A program made the translations under genes and the position numbers. This document shows, piece by piece, positions 9,108-17,651 of a stretch of 64,000 bases of DNA. The stretch covers positions 62,001-126,000 of the forward strand of contig NZ_WQHX01000007.1 of NCBI RefSeq assembly GCF_013035425.1, in the 5' to 3' direction. Positions within the stretch are counted from its first letter, which is position 1; each line of letters begins with the position of its first letter. The notes beneath the pieces are model-generated. The model saw only the letters and a list, made by a program, of their open reading frames with translations, ran no database searches and was not told the origin of the DNA. The DNA comes from Ruegeria arenilitoris (GTDB lineage: Bacteria; Pseudomonadota; Alphaproteobacteria; Rhodobacterales; Rhodobacteraceae).

Positions 9108-9136
9108 AAAAAGAATTTTCCAGGGAAGTTCTTTTT
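9108..9136 (+). other. Intercistronic stem-loop between coxS and coxL
   Basis: AAAAAGAA (9108-9115) pairs with TTCTTTTT (9129-9136), with an inner TTCC/GGAA pairing around an AG loop. The U-rich 3' arm resembles a weak terminator. It lies just upstream of the coxL GGGAGGAG ribosome site. It may affect mRNA stability or subunit ratio; this is inference. Confidence 0.5.
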
Positions 9137-9154
9137 CAGGGAGGAGAACAAGCA

Positions 9155-11515
9155 ATGCCCAAAGACAGTGGCATCGGAGCCAGTTCCAAGCGGCGCGAAG
9201 ACGTGCGCTTTCTGACCGGAGCAGGCAATTACACCGACGACATCAACGTGCATGGCCAAGCTTATGTGCATTTTCTAAGATCCGACATCGCGCACGGCAG
9301 AATTAAGTCCGTGGACACCTCTGCGGCAGAAAACATGCCCGGAGTTGTGAAAGTTTTTACCGGTAAAGATTTCGAGGGCGTAGGCGGGATGCCCTGCGGG
9401 TGGGAAGTGACCGATCGTCATGGCGCTCCTATGCAGGAGCCACCGCATCCAATTCTGGCGCAGGGAAAGGTTCGCCATGTAGGGGATCCGATAGCAGCGG
9501 TAGTCGCGGATTCGCTGGAACAGGCACGTGATGCGGCCGAAGCAATTGCTTTGGACATTGAAGAGTTACCCGCGGTTCTTGACATGAAAGCTGCTGCGCA
9601 GGACGGCGCCACTCTGGTTCACGATGATCTGAAAAATAACATCTGTTATGACTGGCATCTTGGTGAAGCTGATAATGCAAAGTTAGATGAGGTCTTTGCC
9701 AATGCGGCGCATGTGACCACGCTGGATTTGGTCAACAACCGTTTAGTTGCAAACCCGATGGAGCCTCGCGTTGCCGTTGCTGAATACAAGCGCGGTACTG
9801 ACGAGTACACGTTGTACACCACGTCGCAGAACCCGCACGTTATCCGTTTGCTGATGTGCGCGTTTGTTCTGGGCCTTCCGGAGCACAAGGTTCGCGTCGT
9901 CGCACCCGACGTCGGCGGTGGATTTGGCACCAAAATCTTCCACTATGCGGAAGAGGCTTTTTGTACCTTTGCGGCGAAAGCTTGTGGGCGACCCGTCAAG
10001 TGGACCGCAAGCCGATCCGAGGCGTTTATGTCTGACGCACAGGGCCGTGATCACGTCAGCAGAATCGAATTGGCGCTTGACGCGGACAACAATTTCGTCG
10101 GCTTGCGTACTGACACATATGCCAACTTGGGCGCATATCTTTCGACTTTCTCTAGTTCAGTTCCGACTTGGCTGCACGGTACTTTGATGGCGGGCAACTA
10201 CAAGACGCCGGTCATTCAGGTGAACGTGAAGGCTATGTTTACCAACACGGTGCCCGTGGATGCCTATCGCGGGGCAGGTCGCCCCGAGGCCACGTTCCAG
10301 TTAGAGCGTGTGATCGACAAAGCCGCCCGTGAATTGGGTGTGGATCCGATTGCTCTCAGACGGCAGAACTTTATCACCGAGTTCCCATACGACACTCCCG
10401 TGGCGTTGACCTACGACACTGGGAATTACAATGGGACAATGGACAAGCTTGAAGCAGCTGCCGATCTGTCTGGCTTTGCGGCGCGCCGCGCGGAAAGTGA
10501 GGCCAATGGCAAACTACGCGGCTTGGGTATAAATTGTTACATCGAGGCGTGTGGAATTGCCCCATCTAACATTGTTGGCATGTTAGGGGCTCGTGCGGGT
10601 CTTTATGATGCTGCGACGGTGCGGGTAAACGCCACTGGCTCAATCAGCGTCATGGTCGGCGCACACAGCCATGGCCAGGGCCATGAAACGGCTTTCCCGC
10701 AAGTCGTAGCGGACATGATCGGTATCGACGAGTCGATGGTCGAGATCGTGCATGGTGATACTTCCAAAATTCCGTTTGGAATGGGAACGTATGGTTCGCG
10801 TTCGCTGGCCGTCTGTGGCTCGGCCATGGTAAAGGCAACAGAAAAAGTGATCGATAAAGCGAAAAAGATCGCTGCGCATCTGTTGGAAGCGTCAGAAGCT
10901 GATATCGAATTGAAGGATGGTCAGTTCACTGTTGCTGGCACGGATAAATCCGTGGCGTGGGGCGATGTGACGTTGACGGCTTACGTTCCTCACAACTTCC
11001 CTCTGGAAGTGGAGCCTGGGCTGGAAGAGACGGCGTTCTATGATCCAGCCAATTTCACGTTCCCTGCGGGAGCCTACGCTTGTGAGGTCGAAGTCGATCC
11101 AGAGACTGGACAGGTCACAATTGAAACTTTCACGGCGGCAGATGACTTTGGCAATATCATCAACCCGATGATTGTGGACGGTCAGGTGCACGGTGGAATT
11201 GGTCAGGGAATTGGTCAAGCATTGCTTGAAAATTGTGCCTATGACGAAAATGGCCAACTCCTAAGCGCCTCATTCATGGATTATGCGATGCCGCGTGCGG
11301 ACGACCTTCCGTTTTATGGTGTGGATCATTCCAGCCAGACTCCGTGTACGCACAATCCGCTAGGCGTGAAAGGCTGCGGAGAGGCTGGCGCAATCGGGTC
11401 GCCTCCTGCAGTGGTCAACGCGGTTCTGGACGCTTTAAACTCGGGTGGCAAAACCGTCGATCACATCGACATGCCGGTAAGCCCCTCACGCGTCTGGGCA
11501 GCTTTGAACAGCTAA
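9155..11515 (+). CDS. coxL: Form II CO dehydrogenase-like large molybdenum subunit
   Basis: The 786-residue catalytic subunit of the xanthine oxidase family. It has the molybdopterin-contact segment G-G-G-F-G-T-K (near residue 255) and the conserved active-site glutamate in G-C-G-E-A-G (Glu743). The active-site loop reads AYRGAGR at residues 370-376. Proven aerobic CO dehydrogenases (form I) carry AYxCSFR there, whose Cys binds copper; this protein has no such Cys. It is therefore form II, for which CO oxidation at meaningful rates is doubtful and the natural substrate unknown. The coxDE and xdhC genes upstream supply maturation functions. Confidence 0.95.
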   Translation: MPKDSGIGASSKRREDVRFLTGAGNYTDDINVHGQAYVHFLRSDIAHGRIKSVDTSAAENMPGVVKVFTGKDFEGVGGMPCGWEVTDRHGAPMQEPPHPILAQGKVRHVGDPIAAVVADSLEQARDAAEAIALDIEELPAVLDMKAAAQDGATLVHDDLKNNICYDWHLGEADNAKLDEVFANAAHVTTLDLVNNRLVANPMEPRVAVAEYKRGTDEYTLYTTSQNPHVIRLLMCAFVLGLPEHKVRVVAPDVGGGFGTKIFHYAEEAFCTFAAKACGRPVKWTASRSEAFMSDAQGRDHVSRIELALDADNNFVGLRTDTYANLGAYLSTFSSSVPTWLHGTLMAGNYKTPVIQVNVKAMFTNTVPVDAYRGAGRPEATFQLERVIDKAARELGVDPIALRRQNFITEFPYDTPVALTYDTGNYNGTMDKLEAAADLSGFAARRAESEANGKLRGLGINCYIEACGIAPSNIVGMLGARAGLYDAATVRVNATGSISVMVGAHSHGQGHETAFPQVVADMIGIDESMVEIVHGDTSKIPFGMGTYGSRSLAVCGSAMVKATEKVIDKAKKIAAHLLEASEADIELKDGQFTVAGTDKSVAWGDVTLTAYVPHNFPLEVEPGLEETAFYDPANFTFPAGAYACEVEVDPETGQVTIETFTAADDFGNIINPMIVDGQVHGGIGQGIGQALLENCAYDENGQLLSASFMDYAMPRADDLPFYGVDHSSQTPCTHNPLGVKGCGEAGAIGSPPAVVNAVLDALNSGGKTVDHIDMPVSPSRVWAALNS

Positions 11516-11610
11516 GTTGTTGTGTGGGTGCGAGGGGCAATCCTTCGCACCCCAAGGATTTTAATTGCCAGAAGAAGGGCGGTTCCGCGCCTTTTGGAAA
11601 GGAAAACGAA

Positions 11611-12402
11611 ATGTACAATTTCGAGTTCGAAAAACCCTCAACCATCGCCGATGCAGTTGCTGCGATGGGAGGAGAAGAAGCTCAGGCATTGGGGGGCGGG
11701 CAAACCTTGATCCCTACGCTAAAGCAGCGATTGGCCGCACCATCGTCTTTGGTATCTTTGACAGGCATCCCAGAGATGCGCGGTGTTTGCGTCGAGGATG
11801 ATGGGTCAGTTTCTATTGGTGGCGCTACGACGCACGCTGCCGTGGCCGCTGATGCGGCTGGCAACTATCCCGCGTTGGCGGCCCTGGCCGGTCAGATCGG
11901 CGATCCTGCAGTTCGAAACCGTGGTACCATTGGTGGCTCGATTGCCAACAACGATCCTGCAGCCTGCTATCCTGCGGGTGCGCTCGGCTCAGGAGCAACG
12001 ATCGTTACCAATAATCGCCAAATTTCTGCAGATGACTTCTTTGAGGGTATGTTTAGCACCGCCCTGGAAGAAGGCGAGATCATCACGTCGGTCCGCTTTC
12101 CAGTGCCTCAGGCGGCAAGCTATCAGAAGTTCTTGCAACCAGCCTCCCGTTTCGCGTTAGTCGGGGTATTTCTGGCACGGTTCGCCGACGGCGTTCGAGT
12201 CGCGGTAACCGGTGCAAGCGAAGATGGGGTGTTCCGCTGGTCCGAAGCAGAACAGGCGTTGAGCAAAGAATTCCGCCCAGACGCTCTGATGGATCTCAGG
12301 ATCAATGCAATGAATATGATTGCCGACTTGCACGGTAGCAAAGCATATCGCGCACATCTTGTTAGCGTGATGACAAAGCGCGCCGTCGAAGCGTGTATGT
12401 AA
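11611..12402 (+). CDS. coxM: CO dehydrogenase-like medium (FAD) subunit
   Basis: The 263-residue flavoprotein subunit that takes electrons from CoxS. The two FAD-binding motifs are G-G-G-Q-T-L-I-P (28-35) and G-T-I-G-G-S (105-110), followed by N-N-D-P-A-A-C-Y-P. It is slightly shorter than the usual 280-290 residues, mainly in the C-terminal domain. The start is ATG 11611, preceded by AAAGGAAAAC; longer in-frame readings upstream overlap coxL and are rejected. It is the last gene of the operon, followed after 18 bp by a hairpin terminator. No coxG is present downstream. Confidence 0.93.
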   Translation: MYNFEFEKPSTIADAVAAMGGEEAQALGGGQTLIPTLKQRLAAPSSLVSLTGIPEMRGVCVEDDGSVSIGGATTHAAVAADAAGNYPALAALAGQIGDPAVRNRGTIGGSIANNDPAACYPAGALGSGATIVTNNRQISADDFFEGMFSTALEEGEIITSVRFPVPQAASYQKFLQPASRFALVGVFLARFADGVRVAVTGASEDGVFRWSEAEQALSKEFRPDALMDLRINAMNMIADLHGSKAYRAHLVSVMTKRAVEACM

Positions 12403-12420
12403 CTATAGACGAAAAAACAA

Positions 12421-12449
12421 AAAAGCCTCGGCTAATAACCGGGGCTTTT
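12421..12449. terminator. Bidirectional terminator between coxM and rpiR-type gene
   Basis: AAAAGCC-T-CGG (12421-12431) pairs with CCG-G-GGCTTTT (12439-12449), with one T.G wobble and a 7-base loop. U-runs follow in both directions. The rpiR stop codon lies inside the hairpin, so the regulator's last codons form part of the stem. Confidence 0.85.
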
Positions 12450-13346
12450 TATTTTCTTTACGCGGGGCAGTCGTGATGGTTGCCAATATGCCCCCGTATC
12501 TTCGCGGGCTTTCAAGTGAAGTTCGGCCCGGTCACGCGCGGCGTCACCGCCCGCAGAAACGAGATGCCCCAACAAACACTCCAAAACAGCCATCGCCCCC
12601 GAAAAGCTGGAGAAATGGTGCAATGATCGTGTGCTTACTGGTAAAACCACGTCTGCCGAGATACCTGGCGCGATTACATCGCTGTCGGACATCATTATCA
12701 GCTTGAGTCCTTGTTTTTTTGCAAATCGCATCGCTTGGATCGTATCGGCAGAATAGGGTTGAACAGTTATTGCAAACAGACAATCCCGTTCATCCGCACT
12801 AAGCAAATCATCGATTGCCGAGCCAACATGCCGAGGCGCTAGTTTAAGCCCAGGATGCGCCATTCGCCCTGCATAATGAAAATAATTTGCCAGGGCATAA
12901 CTGGCGCGAGTTGCTGTGACATAACAACGATTAGACTGCATAATCAATTGTGTCGCCGCGCCTATCGTTTCAGGTTCCAGCAACCTTAGGGAGCGGGACA
13001 CAACATTCAATTCGTTCCTGGCGAATTCCGCCTGCGCAGTTCCGTAATTCCCGGATTTATCTGATTGGTCCAGCCAATCCTGACCTAGTTTTTCTTCGGC
13101 ATCCGTAACCAATGCAGACCGAAATGGTTGGCGGAACGCGTTGAAACCGTCAAATCCCATTTTATCGGCCAAGCGGACTAGTACGTTTGGGCTTACTCCG
13201 ATCTTTTGAGATGTGACCCGAATTGGGTCGATCCCAAAATCACCCGGGTGATCAATAATATATTTTGCAGCTGCCTTTAGTTGCGTTGGCAAATTGTCGA
13301 TGTCGCGACGCAATCGATTTGTCAGTTGTGTTACATGGAGTTCCAT
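12432..13346 (-). CDS. RpiR/MurR-family transcriptional regulator
   Basis: The 304-residue protein has an N-terminal RpiR-type helix-turn-helix (about residues 10-85, including V-T-S-Q-K-I-G-V-S-P-N-V-L-V-R-L). This is followed by a SIS domain (about 125-260; F-A-I-T-V-Q-P-Y-S-A-D-T-I) of the kind that usually binds a phosphorylated or small organic ligand. It is divergent from the BKACE/aminotransferase operon and most likely controls it. A perfect 14-bp palindrome lies 10 bp upstream of its ATG. The ligand is unknown and need not be a sugar phosphate, given the neighbouring enzymes. Confidence 0.88.
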   Translation of the reverse strand: MELHVTQLTNRLRRDIDNLPTQLKAAAKYIIDHPGDFGIDPIRVTSQKIGVSPNVLVRLADKMGFDGFNAFRQPFRSALVTDAEEKLGQDWLDQSDKSGNYGTAQAEFARNELNVVSRSLRLLEPETIGAATQLIMQSNRCYVTATRASYALANYFHYAGRMAHPGLKLAPRHVGSAIDDLLSADERDCLFAITVQPYSADTIQAMRFAKKQGLKLIMMSDSDVIAPGISADVVLPVSTRSLHHFSSFSGAMAVLECLLGHLVSAGGDAARDRAELHLKAREDTGAYWQPSRLPRVKKIKSPGY

Positions 13347-13355
13347 ATCAAGAAA

Positions 13356-13369
13356 AAAACATATGTTTT
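13356..13369. promoter_or_regulatory. Palindrome, candidate RpiR operator
   Basis: AAAACATATGTTTT is a perfect 14-bp palindrome in the 117-bp space between the divergent RpiR and BKACE starts. Its position fits autoregulation and control of the divergent operon. It is AT-rich, so chance is possible. Confidence 0.4.
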
Positions 13370-13463
13370 GGAAATTACAAGTGCGAAACGTTTGGGCTGA
13401 ACGTAGATCGCAACTATAGCGCCTAAAATGTGGGCTATGGGTAGATTAATCAGGAAGAACATC

Positions 13464-14228
13464 GTGTCGCAATTAGATGCAACTGGGCCTTACATTCTGG
13501 TTGCTCCAAACGGAGCAAGACGCCGGCTTACGGATCATCCGGCAATACCGATTTCAATGGACCAGATCGTTTCAACGGCGAAGGCGTGTTATGATGCTGG
13601 TGCTCGTGGCTTACATTTACACGTTAGGGACGACTATGGCCGGCATTCTTTGGACGCTGGCAGGTACCTCGAAACTATTTCGGAACTGCAACAAAATGTA
13701 CCTGCGATGGATGTTCAAATTACGACTGAAGCAGGTGGTATGTATGACGTTGAGGCGCAATATCTCTGCCTGTCAGAAGTTAAGCCCAAATGGGCTTCGA
13801 TTTCAGTCAGAGAGGTTGCAAAAAACCCTGAACTCGCGGCACGTATATACAGCCTTTGCGAGGATCAAGGAACCCGCGTACAGCATATCCTGTACGATGC
13901 GGCAGATACTGATCTATTGATTGAGTGGCAAACTGAGTGTGTGGTTAAACCGTCGCAAGTGGACAGACTTTTGGTGTTGGGACGCTATTCATTGGACCGA
14001 AATTCAGTGCCTGAGGATATCGAAAAATTTCCCATCGACACTTCTCCGTGGATGGTGTGTGCCTTTGGATCGCAGGAGCATACTTGTTTGGTTAACGCGG
14101 CATTGCGCGGAGCTGATGTTCGGGTTGGGTTCGAAAACAGCTTGACCATGGAAACTGGTCAACAATGGGTCGACAATGCCGCATCAGTCGCAGCATTAGT
14201 GGCGCAGATAAAAGGTAGATCAAGATGA
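13464..14228 (+). CDS. BKACE (DUF849) family beta-keto acid cleavage enzyme
   Basis: The family condenses a beta-keto acid with acetyl-CoA to give acetoacetate and a new CoA ester; the founder acts on 3-keto-5-aminohexanoate in lysine fermentation. The 254-residue product carries the metal-binding H-L-H-V-R-D (His51, His53) and, near residue 218, the R-V-G-F-E-N-S-L segment whose Glu is the third ligand. The opening I-L-V-A-P-N-G-A-R-R is typical of one subfamily. I choose the GTG at 13464, because AGGAAG lies six bases upstream; ATGs at 13428 and 13437 lack a ribosome site. It overlaps the aminotransferase by ATGA. It is shorter than most relatives. Confidence 0.85.
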   Translation: MSQLDATGPYILVAPNGARRRLTDHPAIPISMDQIVSTAKACYDAGARGLHLHVRDDYGRHSLDAGRYLETISELQQNVPAMDVQITTEAGGMYDVEAQYLCLSEVKPKWASISVREVAKNPELAARIYSLCEDQGTRVQHILYDAADTDLLIEWQTECVVKPSQVDRLLVLGRYSLDRNSVPEDIEKFPIDTSPWMVCAFGSQEHTCLVNAALRGADVRVGFENSLTMETGQQWVDNAASVAALVAQIKGRSR

Positions 14229-15541
14229 GTCATGTTTTCCCACGTCACACAAAATCTGAATTGCCGACCGCAATAAGCGGGGAGGGTTGTTATCTGATCG
14301 ACAGTCAAGGGCGGCGATATTTGGATTGCGGCGACGCTGCGGTTTCGTGCTTGGGGCATTCGAACAAGGCAGTCATCCAAGCTGTTCAACAACAAGTGGA
14401 ACAGATTGCCTTTGCTCACACCGGATTTATGACTTCGGAACCAGCTGAGGCTCTTGCTGACCTGCTCATAAAATACGCTCCGGGAGAACTGGATAGAGTC
14501 TATTTTGTGTCCGGTGGATCAGAGGCAACGGAGGCAGCGATCAAGCTGGCTCGGCAGTACTTTCTTGAGATTGGACAGCCCACTCGAAGTCACGTCATCG
14601 CACGTCGTCAGAGTTATCATGGCAATACATTGGGTGCATTGTCGGCAGGTGGGAATGAGTGGCGCCGGGCACAGTTCTCTCCGATGTTGATAGAAATGAG
14701 CCACATAGCACCCTGCTACGAATATGCCGAAAAAACCGCCGCTGAGAGCAGTTTTGAATATGGGCAACGAGTGGCCAATGAACTGGAGACAGAAATTCTA
14801 CGTCTTGGACCAGAGTCGGTCATGGCATTTATGGCCGAACCTGTAGTGGGCGCGACATTGGGAGCAGTTCCTGCCGTTGATGGATACTTCAAACGGATCA
14901 GAGAGATTTGTGATCAATACGGAGTGTTATTGATTTTGGATGAGGTCATGTGCGGCATGGGACGGACCGGGCACCTGTTTGCGTGCGACCATGACGGCGT
15001 GGTGCCAGACATTCTGTGTATCGCAAAGGGACTAGGCGCCGGATATCAACCAATCGGCGCCATGATGTGTACCGGAAAAATATATGACGCTATTCGCGAC
15101 GGATCGGGTTTTTTCCAACATGGCCATACTTATGTCGGACATCCAGTTGCTACTGCTGCAGCTTTGGCGGTTGTGACAGAATTGACCGAAAGAAACCTGC
15201 CGGAACGGGCGGGCGTCAAAGGTGAAAACCTGCAATCGGCATTAGAAGCGACGTTTGGCCAACACCCGAATGTCGGCGACATTCGGGGAAGGGGACTTTT
15301 CCGAGGAATCGAATTAGTTTCCGAAAGAAACAGTAAGACCCCATTTGATCCCAACAACGGAATCGCAGGTAAGGTCAAAAAAGCAGCCTTGGCCGAAGGG
15401 CTGATTTGCTACCCGATGTCAGGTACCCGCGACGGCCGAACAGGAGATCACATATTGTTGGCGCCGCCGTTTATAATCCAAGACTCTGAGGTCGACGAGT
15501 TGGTGGTAAAGCTGAAACGCGCTCTAAATAACGTATTATAA
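14225..15541 (+). CDS. Class III PLP-dependent aminotransferase
   Basis: The 438-residue enzyme is of the fold-type I class III group (omega-amino acid, ornithine, beta-alanine:pyruvate type). Landmarks are the phosphate-binding S-G-G-S-E-A-T-E-A-A (near residue 98), I-L-D-E-V-M-C-G-M-G-R-T-G (PLP Asp near 239) and the Schiff-base lysine in I-A-K-G-L-G-A-G-Y (Lys268). It is coupled by a 4-bp overlap to the BKACE gene. I infer that it removes or adds an amino group so that a beta- or omega-amino acid yields the beta-keto acid cleaved by BKACE. The actual substrate cannot be read from sequence. Confidence 0.9.
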   Translation: MSHVFPRHTKSELPTAISGEGCYLIDSQGRRYLDCGDAAVSCLGHSNKAVIQAVQQQVEQIAFAHTGFMTSEPAEALADLLIKYAPGELDRVYFVSGGSEATEAAIKLARQYFLEIGQPTRSHVIARRQSYHGNTLGALSAGGNEWRRAQFSPMLIEMSHIAPCYEYAEKTAAESSFEYGQRVANELETEILRLGPESVMAFMAEPVVGATLGAVPAVDGYFKRIREICDQYGVLLILDEVMCGMGRTGHLFACDHDGVVPDILCIAKGLGAGYQPIGAMMCTGKIYDAIRDGSGFFQHGHTYVGHPVATAAALAVVTELTERNLPERAGVKGENLQSALEATFGQHPNVGDIRGRGLFRGIELVSERNSKTPFDPNNGIAGKVKKAALAEGLICYPMSGTRDGRTGDHILLAPPFIIQDSEVDELVVKLKRALNNVL

Positions 15542-15542
15542 A

Positions 15543-15573
15543 AAGGGCTCCACCCACTTTTGAAAGAGCCCTT
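15543..15573. terminator. Terminator between aminotransferase and infC
   Basis: AAGGGCTC (15543-15550) and GAGCCCTT (15566-15573) form an 8-bp stem with a 15-base loop. The U-run is best on the minus strand, so it mainly serves infC, and may also stop the convergent aminotransferase transcript. Confidence 0.8.
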
Positions 15574-15593
15574 AGAATAAGAAATGCGCAATC

Positions 15594-16142
15594 TTACTTT
15601 TGTGGTAGCGGCCCAATCATCATGATCATTTGACGGCCTTCCATCTTCGGCATGTTTTCTATCTTGCCGATTTCCTGAATGTCTTCAGCGACGCGTTCGA
15701 GCAACTCGCGCCCGAGATTTTGGTGCGCCATCTCACGGCCACGAAAGCGTAGAGTTATTTTGACCTTGTCGCCCTTTTCAAGGAACTTTACGACGTTTTT
15801 CATTTTGACGTCATAGTCATGCGTGTCGGTGTTCGGACGGAATTTGATTTCCTTCACCTCGATGACTTTTTGTTTCTTTCGGGCTTCGCTTTCGCGTTTT
15901 TGCTGTTCGTATTTAAACTTGCCAAAATCCATGATCTTGCAGACCGGTGGGTTCGCGTTGGGCGATATCTCGACCAGATCGAGGCCAGCTTCGGCGGCAA
16001 GTTGCATGGCTTTCGCGGGATGAACCACCCCGACATTTTCGCCATCAGCGCCTATCAGGCGAATTTCGGGGGCACGGATTCTGTCATTTACGCGCGGTCC
16101 GGTTTCTCTCTGCGGTGGCGCGTTGTGAGGTCTGCGAGCTAT
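15594..16142 (-). CDS. infC: Translation initiation factor IF-3, AUA start codon
   Basis: IF-3 binds the 30S subunit, keeps it apart from 50S and checks the start codon-initiator tRNA match. The 182 residues include the N-domain ([14 protein letters not shown]), a linker rich in Lys/Arg/Glu, and the C-domain (D-Y-D-V-K-M-K, R-F-R-G-R-E-M). The usual N-terminus [11 protein letters not shown] is encoded directly after an ATA at 16142. An in-frame TGA lies six codons upstream of the ATA, with no ATG, GTG or TTG between them. AAAGGA sits eight bases before the ATA. A non-canonical start is normal for infC, where IF-3 represses its own synthesis; here it would be AUA. Beginning at the first GTG (16028) would delete most of the N-domain. 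Confidence 0.93.
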   Translation of the reverse strand: MARRPHNAPPQRETGPRVNDRIRAPEIRLIGADGENVGVVHPAKAMQLAAEAGLDLVEISPNANPPVCKIMDFGKFKYEQQKRESEARKKQKVIEVKEIKFRPNTDTHDYDVKMKNVVKFLEKGDKVKITLRFRGREMAHQNLGRELLERVAEDIQEIGKIENMPKMEGRQMIMMIGPLPQK

Positions 16143-16175
16143 GGGTTCATTCCTTTGATGATTTCAGAAATTCGA

Positions 16176-16200
16176 GCCCGGAATTTAGACGTCTCCGGGC
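16176..16200 (-). promoter_or_regulatory. Hairpin in the infC leader
   Basis: GCCCGGA (16176-16182) and TCCGGGC (16194-16200) form a perfect 7-bp GC-rich stem with an 11-base loop. It starts about 34 bases upstream of the AUA start. There is no U-run, so a leader structure is more likely than a terminator. Confidence 0.4.
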
Positions 16201-16301
16201 ATCGTTTCAAGCGGCATAACGGGGTATTACACCGAAAAATCTAAGTTTTGTCTGGGGTTTTTAGCAGGCAAGGTAAGTTTTAGCCCTGCCTTTGAATTGT
16301 G

Positions 16302-17135
16302 TCAGCCCACAAAGGCCTTTTCGACCACGAATTCTTTGGGTTCGGAATTAGCGCCTTCGCGCAAGCCGAAACCTTCCAGAATAGCTTTAATGTCGTGGTT
16401 AAAGGCGAGACTTCCGCAAACCATAGCACGATCTGTCTCGGGCCTTATTCCACCTTCGACACCCAAATCAGCGAATACAGTTCCGTCCTGCAACAAGGTG
16501 GTGATACGTCCCATCTTTGGACTCTCTTCTCTTGTTGTTGTCGGATAATATCGAATCTTGTCGGCGAAGTCTTCGCCGATGAGTTCGGCCAGTAACTCGT
16601 CCTGCCGAATGTTGTCGATCAATTCCTGGCCATAGTTCAACTCGGCCACGTCGCGACAAGTGTGAGTGATGATGATCTCGTCATAATCTTCATAAGTCTG
16701 TGGTTCGCGCAGCAGGGAAGCAAAAGGAGCGAACCCAGTTCCTGTGGCAAAGAACCAAATACGCTTGCCCGGCAGGAGCGCGTCGTGCACCAGTGTGCCA
16801 ACTGGTTTGGGTCTTAGAATGATCTGATCGCCAGGTTTGATATGCTGCAGCTTGGACGTAAGCGGGCCATCCTGAACCTTGATCGAGTAAAACTCCAATT
16901 CTTCGTCCCAGGAAGGGGAGGCGATAGAGTAGGCACGCAACAGCGGTTTACCGTTATCACCTAACAGTCCGATCATAACAAATTCACCTGAACGGAACCG
17001 TAAAGAGGCCGGGCGTGTAACTTTGAACGAAAACAAACGGTCCGTCCAATGTTTGACGTCGGTCACAGTTTGGGCGTCTGGCAAGACGGGAGCCTTAACG
17101 GCGGTTGCTTCGGTCACGGATTTCATCTCTGTCAT
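16302..17135 (-). CDS. fpr: Ferredoxin/flavodoxin--NADP reductase
   Basis: The 277-residue flavoprotein transfers electrons between NADPH and ferredoxin or flavodoxin. FAD contacts are in R-A-Y-S-I-A-S-P (67-74) and G-P-L-T-S-K-L. The NADP domain has the F-F-A-T-G-T-G-F-A-P-F stretch, and the protein ends in the typical F-V-V-E-K-A-F-V-G. It lies 108 bp downstream of the sulfur operon on the same strand. The sulfite reductase there has no CysJ flavoprotein partner, so Fpr-reduced ferredoxin may be its electron source; this link is inference. Fpr also serves oxidative-stress defence in many proteobacteria. Confidence 0.93.
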   Translation of the reverse strand: MTEMKSVTEATAVKAPVLPDAQTVTDVKHWTDRLFSFKVTRPASLRFRSGEFVMIGLLGDNGKPLLRAYSIASPSWDEELEFYSIKVQDGPLTSKLQHIKPGDQIILRPKPVGTLVHDALLPGKRIWFFATGTGFAPFASLLREPQTYEDYDEIIITHTCRDVAELNYGQELIDNIRQDELLAELIGEDFADKIRYYPTTTREESPKMGRITTLLQDGTVFADLGVEGGIRPETDRAMVCGSLAFNHDIKAILEGFGLREGANSEPKEFVVEKAFVG

Positions 17136-17243
17136 CGTTTCGCTGCCGATCTGCTAAACCGACATCTCCGTTTAATCTTTGATCCAAGTCAGGAAAAGGG
17201 GCAGATTGTCCCTTTCGGCGTCTTACGTTGAAGCGTCGGTTGA

Positions 17244-17651
17244 TCAGCCGCGAAGACGCGCCTGATAGTTGTGCTCCTGCCAATCGGCTCTGCTCAGCCA
17301 TTGGTCTTCGGGTTGGCGGGCAGCCAACGCGTGATCAATCTCAATCTCATCAAATCCACTTCTTCGGGCCATTGCATATTGATCAGCCAACACATGGCCC
17401 TTGGCCCTCAATCGGCCTTTATAGCCTTTCAGGCGCAATGTCCGCGCGATGGTAAAGCCGCGACCGTCAGCAAAGGACGGGAAGTCCACGCGAACCATTC
17501 GGGAGCTGCCCAAGCGTTCCATTAACTCGTCAGGGTCTGTGTCTGAATTCACATCCAGCGCGACAACATCATTAGCCGCATCATCAAGTGTGACGAAACC
17601 GTCTGTCCAGTCGTCAGGGGAAAACCCCCCGTCGGTAACAATTACGTTCAT
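17244..17651 (-). CDS. DUF934 protein of the sulfate assimilation operon
   Basis: The 135-residue product is a DUF934 member with the typical core V-D-F-P-S-F-A-D-G-R-G-F-T-I-A-R (near residues 54-69). The family is found beside cysI/cysH in many proteobacteria lacking CysJ. It has been proposed to help deliver electrons or act as an accessory factor in sulfite reduction, but its chemistry is not established. It overlaps the cysH stop by 4 bp (ATGA), indicating coupled translation. Confidence 0.88.
   Translation of the reverse strand: MNVIVTDGGFSPDDWTDGFVTLDDAANDVVALDVNSDTDPDELMERLGSSRMVRVDFPSFADGRGFTIARTLRLKGYKGRLRAKGHVLADQYAMARRSGFDEIEIDHALAARQPEDQWLSRADWQEHNYQARLRG

Noticed and set aside
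13428..13463. ATG starts 12 and 9 codons upstream for the BKACE gene
   Set aside because: They lack a ribosome-binding site, while GTG 13464 has AGGAAG at good spacing and gives a family-like N-terminus.
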